NCBI GenBank assembly: GCA_963750295.1 | Contig: CAVVPY010000008.1 | Coordinates: forward strand, 1 to 64,000 | Length of the DNA stretch: 64,000 bases | Direction of reading: 5' to 3' | From: CAVVPY01 sp963750295 | Lineage (GTDB): Bacteria; Actinomycetota; Actinomycetes; Mycobacteriales; Jatrophihabitantaceae | Shown here: in pieces, positions 49,402 to 59,118 of the stretch | Numbering within the stretch: the first letter of the stretch is position 1 | How the letters are laid out: the number at the start of each line of letters is the position of its first letter | The notes under the pieces: generated by a model | The model's input: only the letters and a program-made list of their open reading frames with translations | The model's database searches: none | Told to the model about the DNA's origin: nothing | Position numbers and translations under genes: made by a program

Positions 49402-52400
49402 CTATTCACCTGCGCAGCAGGAGTGCTTGCTCTTCTGGACGTAGTGCGGGTCGTGCCACCAGTACTGCTTGTCGGACGCGGGCACCGGCACCGGTGCCAG
49501 CACCCGGTTCGGCACGGCCGTCGCTCGGCCGGCGAACGGCGCCAGCAGCCCGTCGACGCCGTGCAGGTACCCGTTCACCATGACCTGCGAGACGTTCGCG
49601 GCCTGGCGGATGTCGTGCAGCGGATCCCCGCCGAGGAAGGCCAGGTCGGCGAGCATGCCCGGCGCGAGCTGCCCGATCGGCTCGTTGAGATACGTGCCGA
49701 CTGCACTGGTCGCGGTGACCATCGCCTGGTGCGGGCTCACGCCGTAGGCGACCATCGCGCGCAGATTCATGTGCGTGCTGACGGCGTTGGCGGCGATCGG
49801 CGAGTCACTGCCGTTCACGATATTGCCGCCCGCGGCGAGCATGTCGACGATCTGGCTCACCTGTGCCCTGAGGTTGTGCCGGCTCACCGTCTGATCGGTC
49901 GTGCTCGCGGCGGTGCGTGCGTTCTGCAGATTGGCGTACTCCCACGACGGGTACAGCGTGCGGACCCGCTCATCGAGCACGAGGGACGGATCGTCGCGGA
50001 ACAACGTCGTCGCCCCGAACAGCGTCGGCGTGCGCCGCGCCCCGGACGAGGCGAAGATGTCCGCGACGTCCGAGTAGCCCGTGCCCAGCGCGGTGACCGT
50101 GCGTGAGTAGCCGAACCGGTTGGTCGCCCCGATGTGCTCCATCCCGTCGCCGCCGAAGGCGAAAGCCGGGTAGTGGTAGTGCGAGCTGGCATGGATGCGC
50201 TGCGCGTGCGCCCACTCGATCGACTGCTGCTGGCGTTCGGTCGACAGCCGCACGTAGCACTTGATCATGTCGTAGTCGAGCGCCTCGGCGCGGGCGAACT
50301 CGAGCGCCAACTGGTCCTCGTCGTAGGTGGGCCGCATGAAATTGTAGAAGATGCGTGACCCGTCGATCGCCTCACCGGTCGCGTAGTACCTCGGCCCGAC
50401 CCGCTTGCCGGCCTGGAACGACTCGCGCTCCTCGACCATGTGGTAGGCCGGGCTGCCCGGCGAGCGGGTCGTGGTGATCCCGAGCGAGAGCCACAGCCTG
50501 CCCTGCCGGTCGCCGTAGGAGTAGCCCTGCATCTCGCGGTGGTGATGGATGTCGATCAATCCCGGCATGACCACGAGTGCGGACGCGTCGACCTTGCCGG
50601 CCCCGGCGTCCGCCGCCCGGTGCGGCTCGACCGCGACGATCCGGTTCTGGTCGACGACGATGTCGACGTCGTGGCGCAGAGCCTGGCTGCGGCCGTCCCA
50701 CATTCGGCCGGCATGGACGACGGTGCGCCCGGACGGTGCGGCGTTCGTCCACATCAGCGCAACCGGCACCGTCGTGGGTCGAGCGGCCGTCCGCGGTCAC
50801 CATCCGCAGCCGGCCGGCGTTGAGGTACAGCAGGCGCGACGAGTCCCCGCTCCAACTCGGCGCGTCGGTCACCTCGGTGGTGATCTGCCTGGCGGCGCCG
50901 GCGGGCGTGCCGTCCGCCGTCACCGGCATGACCCACAGCACGCTGGCCACGACGAACGCCATCAGCCGGCCGTCCGGCGACCACACCGGCCCGTCGTCGC
51001 CGCGGGTCTGCAGCGATCGGTTCGGCAGCGCCTGGTGATAGCTCGCCTGCCCGGTGACCCGGTTGATAGTCAGGATCTCGCTGAGCCCCTCGCGGTAGCG
51101 CGCCGAGTACGGCTTGATCGCGGCGATGGCGATCGTCTTCCCGTCCTTCGACCACGTCGGCCGGCCGGGCTCGAACGTCGCCGGGTAGACGCGCTGGATG
51201 TCGCCGGATGCGACGTCGACGGTGTGCACGGCACCGGTCTGGTCGAGGAACGCGATGAACTTCCCGTCCGGCGACCACGTGCCCGACACCGCCGCGGCAT
51301 CGCGCAGCCCGGCCAGCCGGGTGTCCTCGCCGGTGCGCACGTCGCGAACCCAGATCTCGAGCTGACCACCGCGGTCGGAGGAGTAGGACAACCTGGTGCC
51401 GTCCGGCGACCAGGACGGATCGGACTTCCAGAAATGATCACCGGTCATCGGCTGCGGCACCTGGCCGATGCGCATCAGGTAGATGTCGTTGAGGGCACGG
51501 AACGCGACGTGCTTGCCGTCCGGGGAGAGCACCGGACTGCCGATGCCCTTCACCGGACCGCCGGTACCCGGCTCGAAGTTGCGGCGCCGCTTGACGTAGG
51601 CCGGCGTCGTCGTCGTCACGGTTGCCGTGGTGCCGATCGTCCGGGCCGTCCCGGACCGGATCGAGCGGCGCCGGATGTGCCCGTCGGCGGCGTAGACGAA
51701 CACGTCCCGCGACAGCCACGAGACGCGGAACGGGAACGCCTGCTCGCCGTCGACGAAGACCTCGCCGGAGCGGTAGAGCCGGCTCGTCCCGTTCGCGAGC
51801 AGGTGGTAGACGAGGTCGGTGCCGTCGGGCGTGAACGCCGGGGCGTGCAGCACCTGCCCGGCCGGGACGCTCACCGCGACCGAGCGCGCGCCGGTCGCGA
51901 GCGTGACCACGTGGATCTCGGTGTTGTCGACGACGAACGCGATCCGCGTGCCGTCCGGTGACCAGGCCGGTTCGTACTCCTCGGCGGCGGTGTCGGTGAT
52001 CAGCGCGATGTCGGCGGTATGCAGGTCGAGGGTGTAGATGGCGTAGCTGCCCGCGAGGTCGGACGAGAACGCGAGGTAGCGACCGTCCGGTGAGTACCGC
52101 GGCTCGCGATGGTCGTACGGGCCGTGCGTGTGCTGCCTGAGTCCGGTGCCGTCCGCCCGGACGGTCCACAGGTTGAACGTGCCGTCGCGATAGGACTGGA
52201 AGGCCAGCGTCCTGCCGTCCGGTGACCAGTCGGGCTGGGCGATGTCGAAGCAGTCGTCGGTCAGCCGCCGCGCCCTGCCACCGGCTGCCGGGACCGTCCA
52301 CAGCACCCCGACGGTGTCGAAGGCGATGGTCTGGCCATCCGGGGAGACCTGGGCCGCCACGTCCGTCCCGGTGTGCAGGTCGACGTCGTGCCGTCGACCC

Positions 52401-52546
52401 CGCGGAAGCGGCGGCGAGCCGTCCGAAGCCGGACGGACGGGCGCGGCGGCCGAGGACGCTGCCGGGACCGCTCCCGCCACGACCGCTCCGGCGCCGACGC
52501 CGGCGCCCGCTGCGAGAAATCTCCGGCGGCTGACTTGGCTACTCAC
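49402..52546 (-). pseudogene. Tat-exported beta-propeller/amidohydrolase fusion, one +1 frameshift
   Basis: One gene of about 1047 codons. The N-terminus has a twin-arginine signal (SRRRFLAAGAGVGAGAVVAG). Residues 50-590 are TolB-like propeller repeats (PDWSPDGRTLAFQS, PSWSPDGTRLSYSS, WSPDGKFIAFLD). Near 50775 an extra base breaks the frame between MVTADGRST and TVPVALMWTNAAPSGRT. Correcting it leads into an imidazolonepropionase-like amidohydrolase with GLIDIHHHREMQG (metal His pair), SSHYHYPAFAF and NGSDSPIAANAVSTH (Asp). Such fusions are exported and hydrolyse unknown amides. The shift is probably an error. Confidence 0.85.
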
Positions 52547-52753
52547 GGTTGCTCACCGAGGCGGCTCCTCAGGACGAAAGTTCGGCTTATTCCTGAATAC
52601 GCCGTTTAGCCGGTTTTGTCACGAAGGTCGCGACACCGGTCCAGCTCTCGATCAGTGCTCGGATCGGCCTGGCGAGTCGCCAATGTCCGTCAAGGGGTGT
52701 ATTCATCTCCCAACGACCAACCGGGCGTCATACCTGCTGAAGGAGAACCCGCC

Positions 52754-52873
52754 GTGGAGATCGTCGGACTTGTGGCCCTGATCCTGGTGGCACTCGTAGT
52801 TGTCCTCGTCCTGTTCATGACGATCCGCTCCATCCCGGACATCAGGCGATACCTGAAGATCCGGCACATGTAG
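52754..52873 (+). CDS. DUF6893-like mini membrane protein (39 aa)
   Basis: A 39-residue protein: VEIVGLVALILVALVVVLVLFMT then IRSIPDIRRYLKIRHM. One membrane helix and the conserved I(P)DIxRYLxIRxM tail match the small DUF6893 proteins of actinobacteria. AGGAGA lies seven bases before GTG 52754, strong support for a gene this short. The 206 bases upstream show no other gene. Confidence 0.8.
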   Translation: MEIVGLVALILVALVVVLVLFMTIRSIPDIRRYLKIRHM

Positions 52874-52956
52874 CGGTCGGCGACAGCCACGTCGGGCTGT
52901 CGCCCCGGTTGTCGAGCTCCAGCGCCGGTGTCGGGCCGCACGGCACAATCACCGGC

Positions 52957-53832
52957 ATGGAGCTCTTGCACGTCGCCGACGAGCTCTACGCCCTCGCGCC
53001 GCAGCAGTTCACCGCCGCACGCGATGCCGCGGCCCGCGAGGCCCGCGAAGGTGGCGACAAGGACCTGTCCGCCGCGATCAGCAAACTCAGGCGTCCCAGC
53101 GCCGGCGCCGCGCTGGTCAACCTGCTGGCCCGGCACCGGGCCGCCGACCTGGACGAGCTGCTGGATCTCGGCGAATCGCTCCGGGCGGCCCAGGACGCGT
53201 TGGCCGGCGACGAACTGCGCACCCTGTCGCGGCAGCGGCACCAGGCGGTGCACGCGCTGGCCGACCAGGCCCGCGACCTCGCCGGACAGCCGGTTACCGC
53301 CACCGTGTCCCGCGAGGTCGAGACCACGCTGGACGCCGCGCTCGGCGACCCGGACGCAGCCGACGCGGTGCGCACCGGCCGGCTGGTGCGCGGTCTCACC
53401 AGTGCCGGGTTCGACGCGATCGACCTGGCCGGCGCGGTGGCTGCCCCCGACCCCGGTGCCGCCACTCGGCCGCGGGCAGCGGCCCGGACGAAGCCCGCCA
53501 AACGATCACCCGCCAAGGCCGCACCACCGCGCGAGAAGGTCACGGCCGCGCGACGGGCGGTCAGGGACGCGCGCGTCGAGCTCGACCGCGTCGATCGTGA
53601 TCTTGCGCGGCAGGATGACAGCGTCACCGCGGCCCGCGCGGCGGTCGACCAGGCGCGCGACCGCGTCGGCGACCTCGAACGCGACCTCGAGCGGGCCCGC
53701 GCGCAGCGGGCGGACGCCGAACACGCGGCTGATGCGGCGCAGCGCGAGCGCACGACGCTGGCCCGGGCACAGCGCGCCGCCCAGCGCACCCTCGGCAAGG
53801 CCGAGGACGCGTTGCGCGCCCTCGACGGCTGA
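52957..53832 (+). CDS. Coiled-coil hypothetical protein
   Basis: A 291-residue soluble protein. Residues 1-165 are helical and Ala-rich (HVADELYALAPQQFTAARDAAAR, KLRRPSAGAALVNLLARH). A basic linker (KPAKRSPAKAAPPREK) leads to a long coiled coil (VELDRVDRDLARQDDSVTAAR ... ERTTLARAQRAAQRTLGK). Homologues are common in actinobacteria without known function; the basic linker suggests nucleic-acid contact. It stands alone, convergent with the rhodanese. Confidence 0.8.
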   Translation: MELLHVADELYALAPQQFTAARDAAAREAREGGDKDLSAAISKLRRPSAGAALVNLLARHRAADLDELLDLGESLRAAQDALAGDELRTLSRQRHQAVHALADQARDLAGQPVTATVSREVETTLDAALGDPDAADAVRTGRLVRGLTSAGFDAIDLAGAVAAPDPGAATRPRAAARTKPAKRSPAKAAPPREKVTAARRAVRDARVELDRVDRDLARQDDSVTAARAAVDQARDRVGDLERDLERARAQRADAEHAADAAQRERTTLARAQRAAQRTLGKAEDALRALDG

Positions 53833-54153
53833 TCAGCCGGGATCAGGTCCGGCGGCGATCGGCAGGCCCGCGGCCTGCCACGCCTTCGTCCCACCGTCGA
53901 TGCAGAACGCGGTGCGCCCGGCCAGGTCGAGCAGGTGCGCCGCCCGCTCGCCGCGGGCGCCCATCATGCAGGCGGTGATCACCGTCTTGCCGGGAAGGTG
54001 CTCGGCACCCATGGGCAGCGTGTCGATCGGGATGTTGAGCGCGCCGGCGATGTGGCCCTGCGCGTACTCGTCCGGGGTGCGGACATCTATCACCGCGTCG
54101 CCTGCCTTGATCATCTCGCGGGCGGTGGCGACGTCGATGTGCTCTGCGGCCAT
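53833..54153 (-). CDS. Single-domain rhodanese
   Basis: A 106-residue rhodanese. The active-site loop is ACMMGARGERAA with the catalytic Cys; landmarks AVIDVRTPDEYAQGHIAGALNIP and AFCIDGGTKAWQAAGLP match single-domain sulfurtransferases. It moves sulfur from a persulfide to an acceptor, possibly cyanide or a thiol; the partner is unknown. It is divergent from the FAD protein at 54214. Confidence 0.93.
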   Translation of the reverse strand: MAAEHIDVATAREMIKAGDAVIDVRTPDEYAQGHIAGALNIPIDTLPMGAEHLPGKTVITACMMGARGERAAHLLDLAGRTAFCIDGGTKAWQAAGLPIAAGPDPG

Positions 54154-54213
54154 GGCGCCACTGTAGGGCCCGGAGAAGTCGGGGTGTCCCCGAACGCAGG
54201 TAGCGTCGCGGGA

Positions 54214-55446
54214 GTGGATGCGCGGCGGGTGGACGTGGTCGTTGCCGGCGCCGGCCTGGCCGGCCTGAAGGCGGCGCTGGAGCTGTCGGCGTCCGGTCTG
54301 GACGTCGCCGTTCTCGAGGCGGACGAGGCGCCGGGTGGACGGGTGCGTACCGACACCGTCGACGGCATGCTGCTCGATCGCGGCTTCCAACTGCTCAATC
54401 CGGCCTACCCGCAGGTGCCGTCGACCTTCGACCTCCCCGCGCTGCACCTGCGCGCGTTCGGTGCCGGTGTCGTGGTGGCGCACCGCGGCCAACGGCACGT
54501 CCTGGCCGACCCGCGCCGGATGGTGCTCGACGCGCTGTCCGGCCTGCGCCTGCCACTCGGCACCGTGCGCGAGAAACTCGCCTTCGTCCGGTGGGCGGCC
54601 GAGATCGGGTTCGGCCCGGCGGCGCGGATCAAGAGCCGTGCCGACAGCAGCCTGGCCGACGAACTGCAGCGGCGTGGGCTCACCGGCGAGTTGGCCGACG
54701 GGGTGCTGCGGCCCTTCCTGGCCGGCGTCCTCGCCGAGCAGGACTTCCGGACGTCACGGCGCTTTGCCGAACTGCTCGTCCGCTCGTTCGTGCGCGGCAC
54801 GCCGGCGCTGCCCACCCACGGCATGCAGGCGCTGCCCGATCAACTGGCCGCCCGGCTGCCCGCCGGCGCCCTGCACCTGTCCACGCGCGTCTCGGCGGTC
54901 CGGCGCGACGGTGTGGACGCCGCGGACGGGTCGTGGCAGGCACGGGCGGTCATCGTCGCCACCGACCCGCACACGGCAGCCGTCCTGACCACGCGGCCGG
55001 CGCCGATCATGCGCGGCCTCACGACCTTCTACTACTTCGCGCCGGAATCCCCGGCCAGGCGCCGGTTGCTCCACGTCGACGCCGACCATCGCGGCCCGGT
55101 CGTGAACAGCGCCGTCGTCACCGACGTCGTACCGTCCTACGCACCGGGCCGGACGCTGATCGCGTCCACCGTCCTCGGCGAGGACGGCAGTTCGGCTGCC
55201 GAACGAGCAGCCCGCGAACACCTGGCGAAGATCTACGGCGTGACCACCGGTTCCTGGGAACACGTGCGTACCTACCCGATCCCCCACGCGCTGCCGGCGG
55301 TCCCGGCCGGGACGCCGCTGCGCCGACCGGTCGAGCTGGGCAGCGGGGTGTTCGTCGCGGGCGACCACCGCGACACATCCTCGATCCAGGGCGCGCTCGT
55401 GTCCGGCCACCGGGCGGCACGCGCCGTGCTCGCCCGGCTCGGCTGA
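54214..55446 (+). CDS. FAD-dependent amine oxidase-like protein
   Basis: A 410-residue flavoprotein. The Rossmann motif is VVVAGAGLAGLKAALELSASG, followed by the GG-like VLEADEAPGGRVRT and the C-terminal GVFVAGDHRDTSSIQGALVSG. This is the monoamine-oxidase/phytoene-desaturase-like group; substrate unknown. The GTG start follows a weak GGA. Its stop abuts that of the convergent acyltransferase without a gap. Confidence 0.9.
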   Translation: MDARRVDVVVAGAGLAGLKAALELSASGLDVAVLEADEAPGGRVRTDTVDGMLLDRGFQLLNPAYPQVPSTFDLPALHLRAFGAGVVVAHRGQRHVLADPRRMVLDALSGLRLPLGTVREKLAFVRWAAEIGFGPAARIKSRADSSLADELQRRGLTGELADGVLRPFLAGVLAEQDFRTSRRFAELLVRSFVRGTPALPTHGMQALPDQLAARLPAGALHLSTRVSAVRRDGVDAADGSWQARAVIVATDPHTAAVLTTRPAPIMRGLTTFYYFAPESPARRRLLHVDADHRGPVVNSAVVTDVVPSYAPGRTLIASTVLGEDGSSAAERAAREHLAKIYGVTTGSWEHVRTYPIPHALPAVPAGTPLRRPVELGSGVFVAGDHRDTSSIQGALVSGHRAARAVLARLG

Positions 55447-57639
55447 TCAGTGGTGCGGCGGCTGCGGGATCTTCAGCAGTTGCGGCGTGATCACTTGGAA
55501 GGTCAGCGCGGCGCCCGGCTTGTAGAAGTGCGTGCCGTCCCACCGGTAATTGACGTCGCTGGCGATCGGCTCGCGGCAGAACTGGCTCGGCGGATGAATC
55601 ATGAACACCCGCAGCGGATTCTGCTTCGCCGCTGCCTCGAGCAGCGTGGTGACGTGGTGGGTGCGGTTGTCGTAGCCGCGTTCGGGCAGCAGCGGCAGCC
55701 CGCCCGCGGCGATCGGGCGGTAGCAGGGCACGCCCATGAGCGCGACCTGCGCACCCGCCTTGGTCAGCACATCGATGCCCGTCGCGAGTTGCCTGGCGAA
55801 GTAGGCGTCCCAACCGGGTGAGCCGAAACGCAACTGCTTGCCGCCGACGGTGTCGTCGAAGACGTCCCAGGCGCCGAGTTCGACGACGGCGATCTGCGGT
55901 CTGTTCCGGGCGGCGTTCGCGGCCCACAGCTGGGGCCAGTTGCCGCAGTCGGCGGACAGGTCGCGCGCGAAGCCGACCTTGCTGCGGATCGTCCCCAGCA
56001 GCACGCCGCATCCCTCGACGGTCGAGTCGCTGGTGCTGATGCTGCCGTCCAATCCGTTCGGCTTGTTGAGCAGCAGCGTCATGCCCTGCGAGTCGCCGAA
56101 GAACGAGACGCGGACGGGGCGGGCGAAGGGCGGTTCGGTGTTGACGACCGGAGCAGCCGAGGTGCTGGGCGCCGAGTGCGTCGCCGATGGCGTCGGCGAC
56201 GGGGTCGGTGCGTGCGGCGCCACGCTCGGCACGTGGATGGTGATGTCGTGGCTGCGGTCGACCTGGATCCCCGCCGGTGCGCCGGGGGCCGTGAACAGCG
56301 TGACCGCGACGGCGGCCACCACGGTTACGGTGATCGCGCCGATGCGCGTGGGCCGCGACTGCGCCCCGTGCGCGGTGCGGCGCGAATGGACGCGTGTTCC
56401 CGTCCCGCGCAAGAACGCGAGGAAGCCGTGCGCGCGGATCGGCTTCTCGACGTAGCGGAAGGACAGGTCGGACGCGATGAGAATCACGGCTACCTGCAGC
56501 GGAATGAGCACCGGACGCGGCCACGACACATCCACCCCGGGGCGGGTCAGCATGAGCACCGGCCAGTGCCACAGGTAGATCGCGTACGAGCGTTTACCCA
56601 GCCAGACCAGCGGATCCCACGACAGCAGTCGCGCCGTGACCGTTCCCGCGGTGGCGGCGGCAAGGATCAACGCGCCCGACGCGAGTCCGACGAGCAGGTA
56701 GCCGCCGCGGTAGAGCCCGGGGCTGTAGTAGTCGATCGATGTCGCTGCCCAGACCAGCCCGACCAGACCGAGCACGCTGGCCGCGTCCACACCGACTCGT
56801 CCGGCCAGCGTCCCGCCGCGGGCGCCGGCCTGCCGCCGAAGCGACACGACGATGGCGAGTGCCGCACCCAGCAACATCGGCGCGATATGGGTGTCGGTGC
56901 CGTAATACACGCGGGCCGGATCCTGGCCGACGTGGAACATCGCGGCCATCAGGACGGTGGACAGCAGCGTCAGCGCGACGGTTGCGGCCAACGGCAGCCA
57001 GCGGCGCCTCGAGGCGATGCACGCGACGAGAATCAGCGGCCACAGCAGGTAGAACTGCTCCTCGACCGCCAGCGACCACAGGTGCTGCAACAGCGACGGA
57101 CGGTCGAGTTGGTCGAAGTAGGACCGGTTCCAGAATATCTGCGTCCAGTTCGTGCTGTAGCCCAGCGCCGCGACCACGTCGCCGCGCAGGCGGTGCAGTT
57201 CACCGCGCGCGAACACCGCAGCGACGAGGGTGACCCCGCCCAACAGCAGGTACAGCGCGGGCAGCAACCGCCGGGCGCGGCGCAGGTAGAAGTTCTTGAC
57301 GTCGATGCGGCCGCGACTGTGGAACTCCGTCAGCAGGATCGAGGTGATCAGGAAGCCGGACAGCGTGAAGAACACGTCGACGCCGAGGAAGCCGCCGGCC
57401 AGCCAACTCGCCCCGAGGTGGAAGATCACGACAGCGGTCACGGCGAGGGCGCGCACACCGTCCAGCCCGGGTGCGTAGGCGAGATGGGCGCGCCGGACGG
57501 GTTCGTGCGGTTGCGGCGGGGTGGGCCCGACGCTTTCGCGCACCTCGCTGTCGCCCGAGTACGTCACCGCGCCCCACGATCCCGACGGGTCGAGACTTCG
57601 TACCGGTTCCACTGCGGTCGGTATCCCCTCGGGCGGCAT
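55447..57639 (-). CDS. OafA/YrhL acyltransferase with C-terminal SGNH domain
   Basis: A 730-residue membrane acyltransferase. The Acyl_transf_3 domain has ten to eleven helices with GLDGVRALAVTAVVIFHLG (catalytic His), SGFLITSILLTEF and LWSLAVEEQFYLLWP. After a Pro/Thr-rich linker the extracytoplasmic SGNH domain starts VSFFGDSQGMTLLLN (Ser-like block I), with Asp-His in RWDGTHFYKPGAALT. Such proteins O-acetylate cell-wall glycans. The N-terminal 55 residues are an unstructured extension. Confidence 0.93.
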   Translation of the reverse strand: MPPEGIPTAVEPVRSLDPSGSWGAVTYSGDSEVRESVGPTPPQPHEPVRRAHLAYAPGLDGVRALAVTAVVIFHLGASWLAGGFLGVDVFFTLSGFLITSILLTEFHSRGRIDVKNFYLRRARRLLPALYLLLGGVTLVAAVFARGELHRLRGDVVAALGYSTNWTQIFWNRSYFDQLDRPSLLQHLWSLAVEEQFYLLWPLILVACIASRRRWLPLAATVALTLLSTVLMAAMFHVGQDPARVYYGTDTHIAPMLLGAALAIVVSLRRQAGARGGTLAGRVGVDAASVLGLVGLVWAATSIDYYSPGLYRGGYLLVGLASGALILAAATAGTVTARLLSWDPLVWLGKRSYAIYLWHWPVLMLTRPGVDVSWPRPVLIPLQVAVILIASDLSFRYVEKPIRAHGFLAFLRGTGTRVHSRRTAHGAQSRPTRIGAITVTVVAAVAVTLFTAPGAPAGIQVDRSHDITIHVPSVAPHAPTPSPTPSATHSAPSTSAAPVVNTEPPFARPVRVSFFGDSQGMTLLLNKPNGLDGSISTSDSTVEGCGVLLGTIRSKVGFARDLSADCGNWPQLWAANAARNRPQIAVVELGAWDVFDDTVGGKQLRFGSPGWDAYFARQLATGIDVLTKAGAQVALMGVPCYRPIAAGGLPLLPERGYDNRTHHVTTLLEAAAKQNPLRVFMIHPPSQFCREPIASDVNYRWDGTHFYKPGAALTFQVITPQLLKIPQPPHH

Positions 57640-57751
57640 CGGGCGTCCGAACCGATGCTAAGGCAGCAATGCCGCGGCCCGATGCCGCGCACGCGGCGCG
57701 GCGACCGGCTCAGCGGGGCCTCAGCGAATCAGTGCCGGTCACGGCGGCGAG

Positions 57752-58957
57752 CTATTTGGCGATCCGGTACTCGCGCAGCAGGCCGCGGCTGATGATCGTC
57801 TTCTGGATCTCGGACGTGCCTTCGCCGATCAGCAGGAACGGGGCCTCGCGCATGAGCCGCTCGATCTCGTACTCCTTGGAATAGCCGTACCCGCCGTGGA
57901 TGCGGAAGCTGTCCTGCGTCACCTCGGCGCAGTACTCCGAGGCCAGGTACTTGGCCATGCCGGCCTCGACGTCGTTGCGCTCACCGGCGTCCTTGAGCCG
58001 CGCCGCGTTGACCATCATCAGGTGCGCAGCCTCCACCTTGGTGGCCATCTCGGCGAGCTTGAAGGCCACGGCCTGGTGGTCGGCGATCTGCTTGCCGAAC
58101 GTCTTGCGCTGCTGCGCGTAGCGCACGGCAAGTTCGAAGGCCCGGATCGAGATGCCACACGCCCGCGCGGCGACGTTGACGCGGCCGACCTCGACACCGT
58201 CCATCATCTGGTAGAAGCCGCGACCACGGCCCTCGGCCCCACCGAGCACGGCGTCGGCCGGCACCTGCACGCCGTCGAGCACCATCTCGGTGGTCTCGAC
58301 CCCCTTGTAACCCATCTTGTCGATCTTGCCGGGGATGGTCAGGCCGGGACGGCTCTCGCCGAAGCCCGGCTCCTTCTCGATCAGGAACGTGGTCATGTTC
58401 TTGTAGACCGAGTCACCGCCGAGATCGTCCTTGACGAGCGTCGCGACGACGCCGGCCCGCGCCCCGTTGGTCAGCCACATCTTCTGGCCGTCGATGACGA
58501 AATCGCCCGACTCGGTCGGCGTCGCGCGCGTCTTGATCGCGGATACGTCCGAACCGCATTCCGGCTCGCTCATCGAGAACGCGCCGCGGAGCTCGCCGGT
58601 CGCCATCCTCGGCAGCAGGCGCTGCTTCTGCTCGTCCGTCCCGTGCTGGGCGATCATGTACGCGACGATGAAGTGCGTGTTGATCACCCCGGACACCGAC
58701 ATCCAGCCGCGGGCGATCTGCTCCACGACGAGCGCGTAGGTCAGCAGCGACTCACCGAGCCCGCCGTACTCCTCGTCGATCATGAGCCCGAACAGGCCCA
58801 TCTCCTTCATCCCGTCGACGATCGCCTCGGGGAACTCGTCCTTGTGCTCGAGTTCGGTGGCGTAGGGCAGGATTTCCTTGTCCACGAAGGACTTGACCGC
58901 CGACAGAATTTCGGTCTGGACGTCGGTGAGTCCGGCGGTCTGGGCAAGGCGAGCCAT
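57752..58957 (-). CDS. Acyl-CoA dehydrogenase
   Basis: A 401-residue flavoprotein. Landmarks: AFSMSEPECGSDVSAIKTRA, the FAD/acyl-CoA signature, and the C-terminal IHGGYGYSKEYEIERLMREA (base Glu in the next helix region) and IGEGTSEIQKTIISRGLL. It oxidises an acyl-CoA to the 2-enoyl-CoA and passes electrons to ETF. The neighbouring CitE-like lyase may belong to the same CoA pathway, but it is on the other strand and 2 kb away. Confidence 0.95.
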   Translation of the reverse strand: MARLAQTAGLTDVQTEILSAVKSFVDKEILPYATELEHKDEFPEAIVDGMKEMGLFGLMIDEEYGGLGESLLTYALVVEQIARGWMSVSGVINTHFIVAYMIAQHGTDEQKQRLLPRMATGELRGAFSMSEPECGSDVSAIKTRATPTESGDFVIDGQKMWLTNGARAGVVATLVKDDLGGDSVYKNMTTFLIEKEPGFGESRPGLTIPGKIDKMGYKGVETTEMVLDGVQVPADAVLGGAEGRGRGFYQMMDGVEVGRVNVAARACGISIRAFELAVRYAQQRKTFGKQIADHQAVAFKLAEMATKVEAAHLMMVNAARLKDAGERNDVEAGMAKYLASEYCAEVTQDSFRIHGGYGYSKEYEIERLMREAPFLLIGEGTSEIQKTIISRGLLREYRIAK

Positions 58958-59118
58958 GGCGGTTTCCTCCGCGGGGTGTGGGCGATTACCGGCCAGTATC
59001 CCTCCCCCGCCGGGGGTGCGAGCAGTCGCCGCCGATTTCGCCGGATTCGTGACCGCGGCGTGCGCGCCTCGTTGTTACCAGCAGGTAACCGTCGCTGTCG
59101 TCCCTGCCGGAGGATCCG

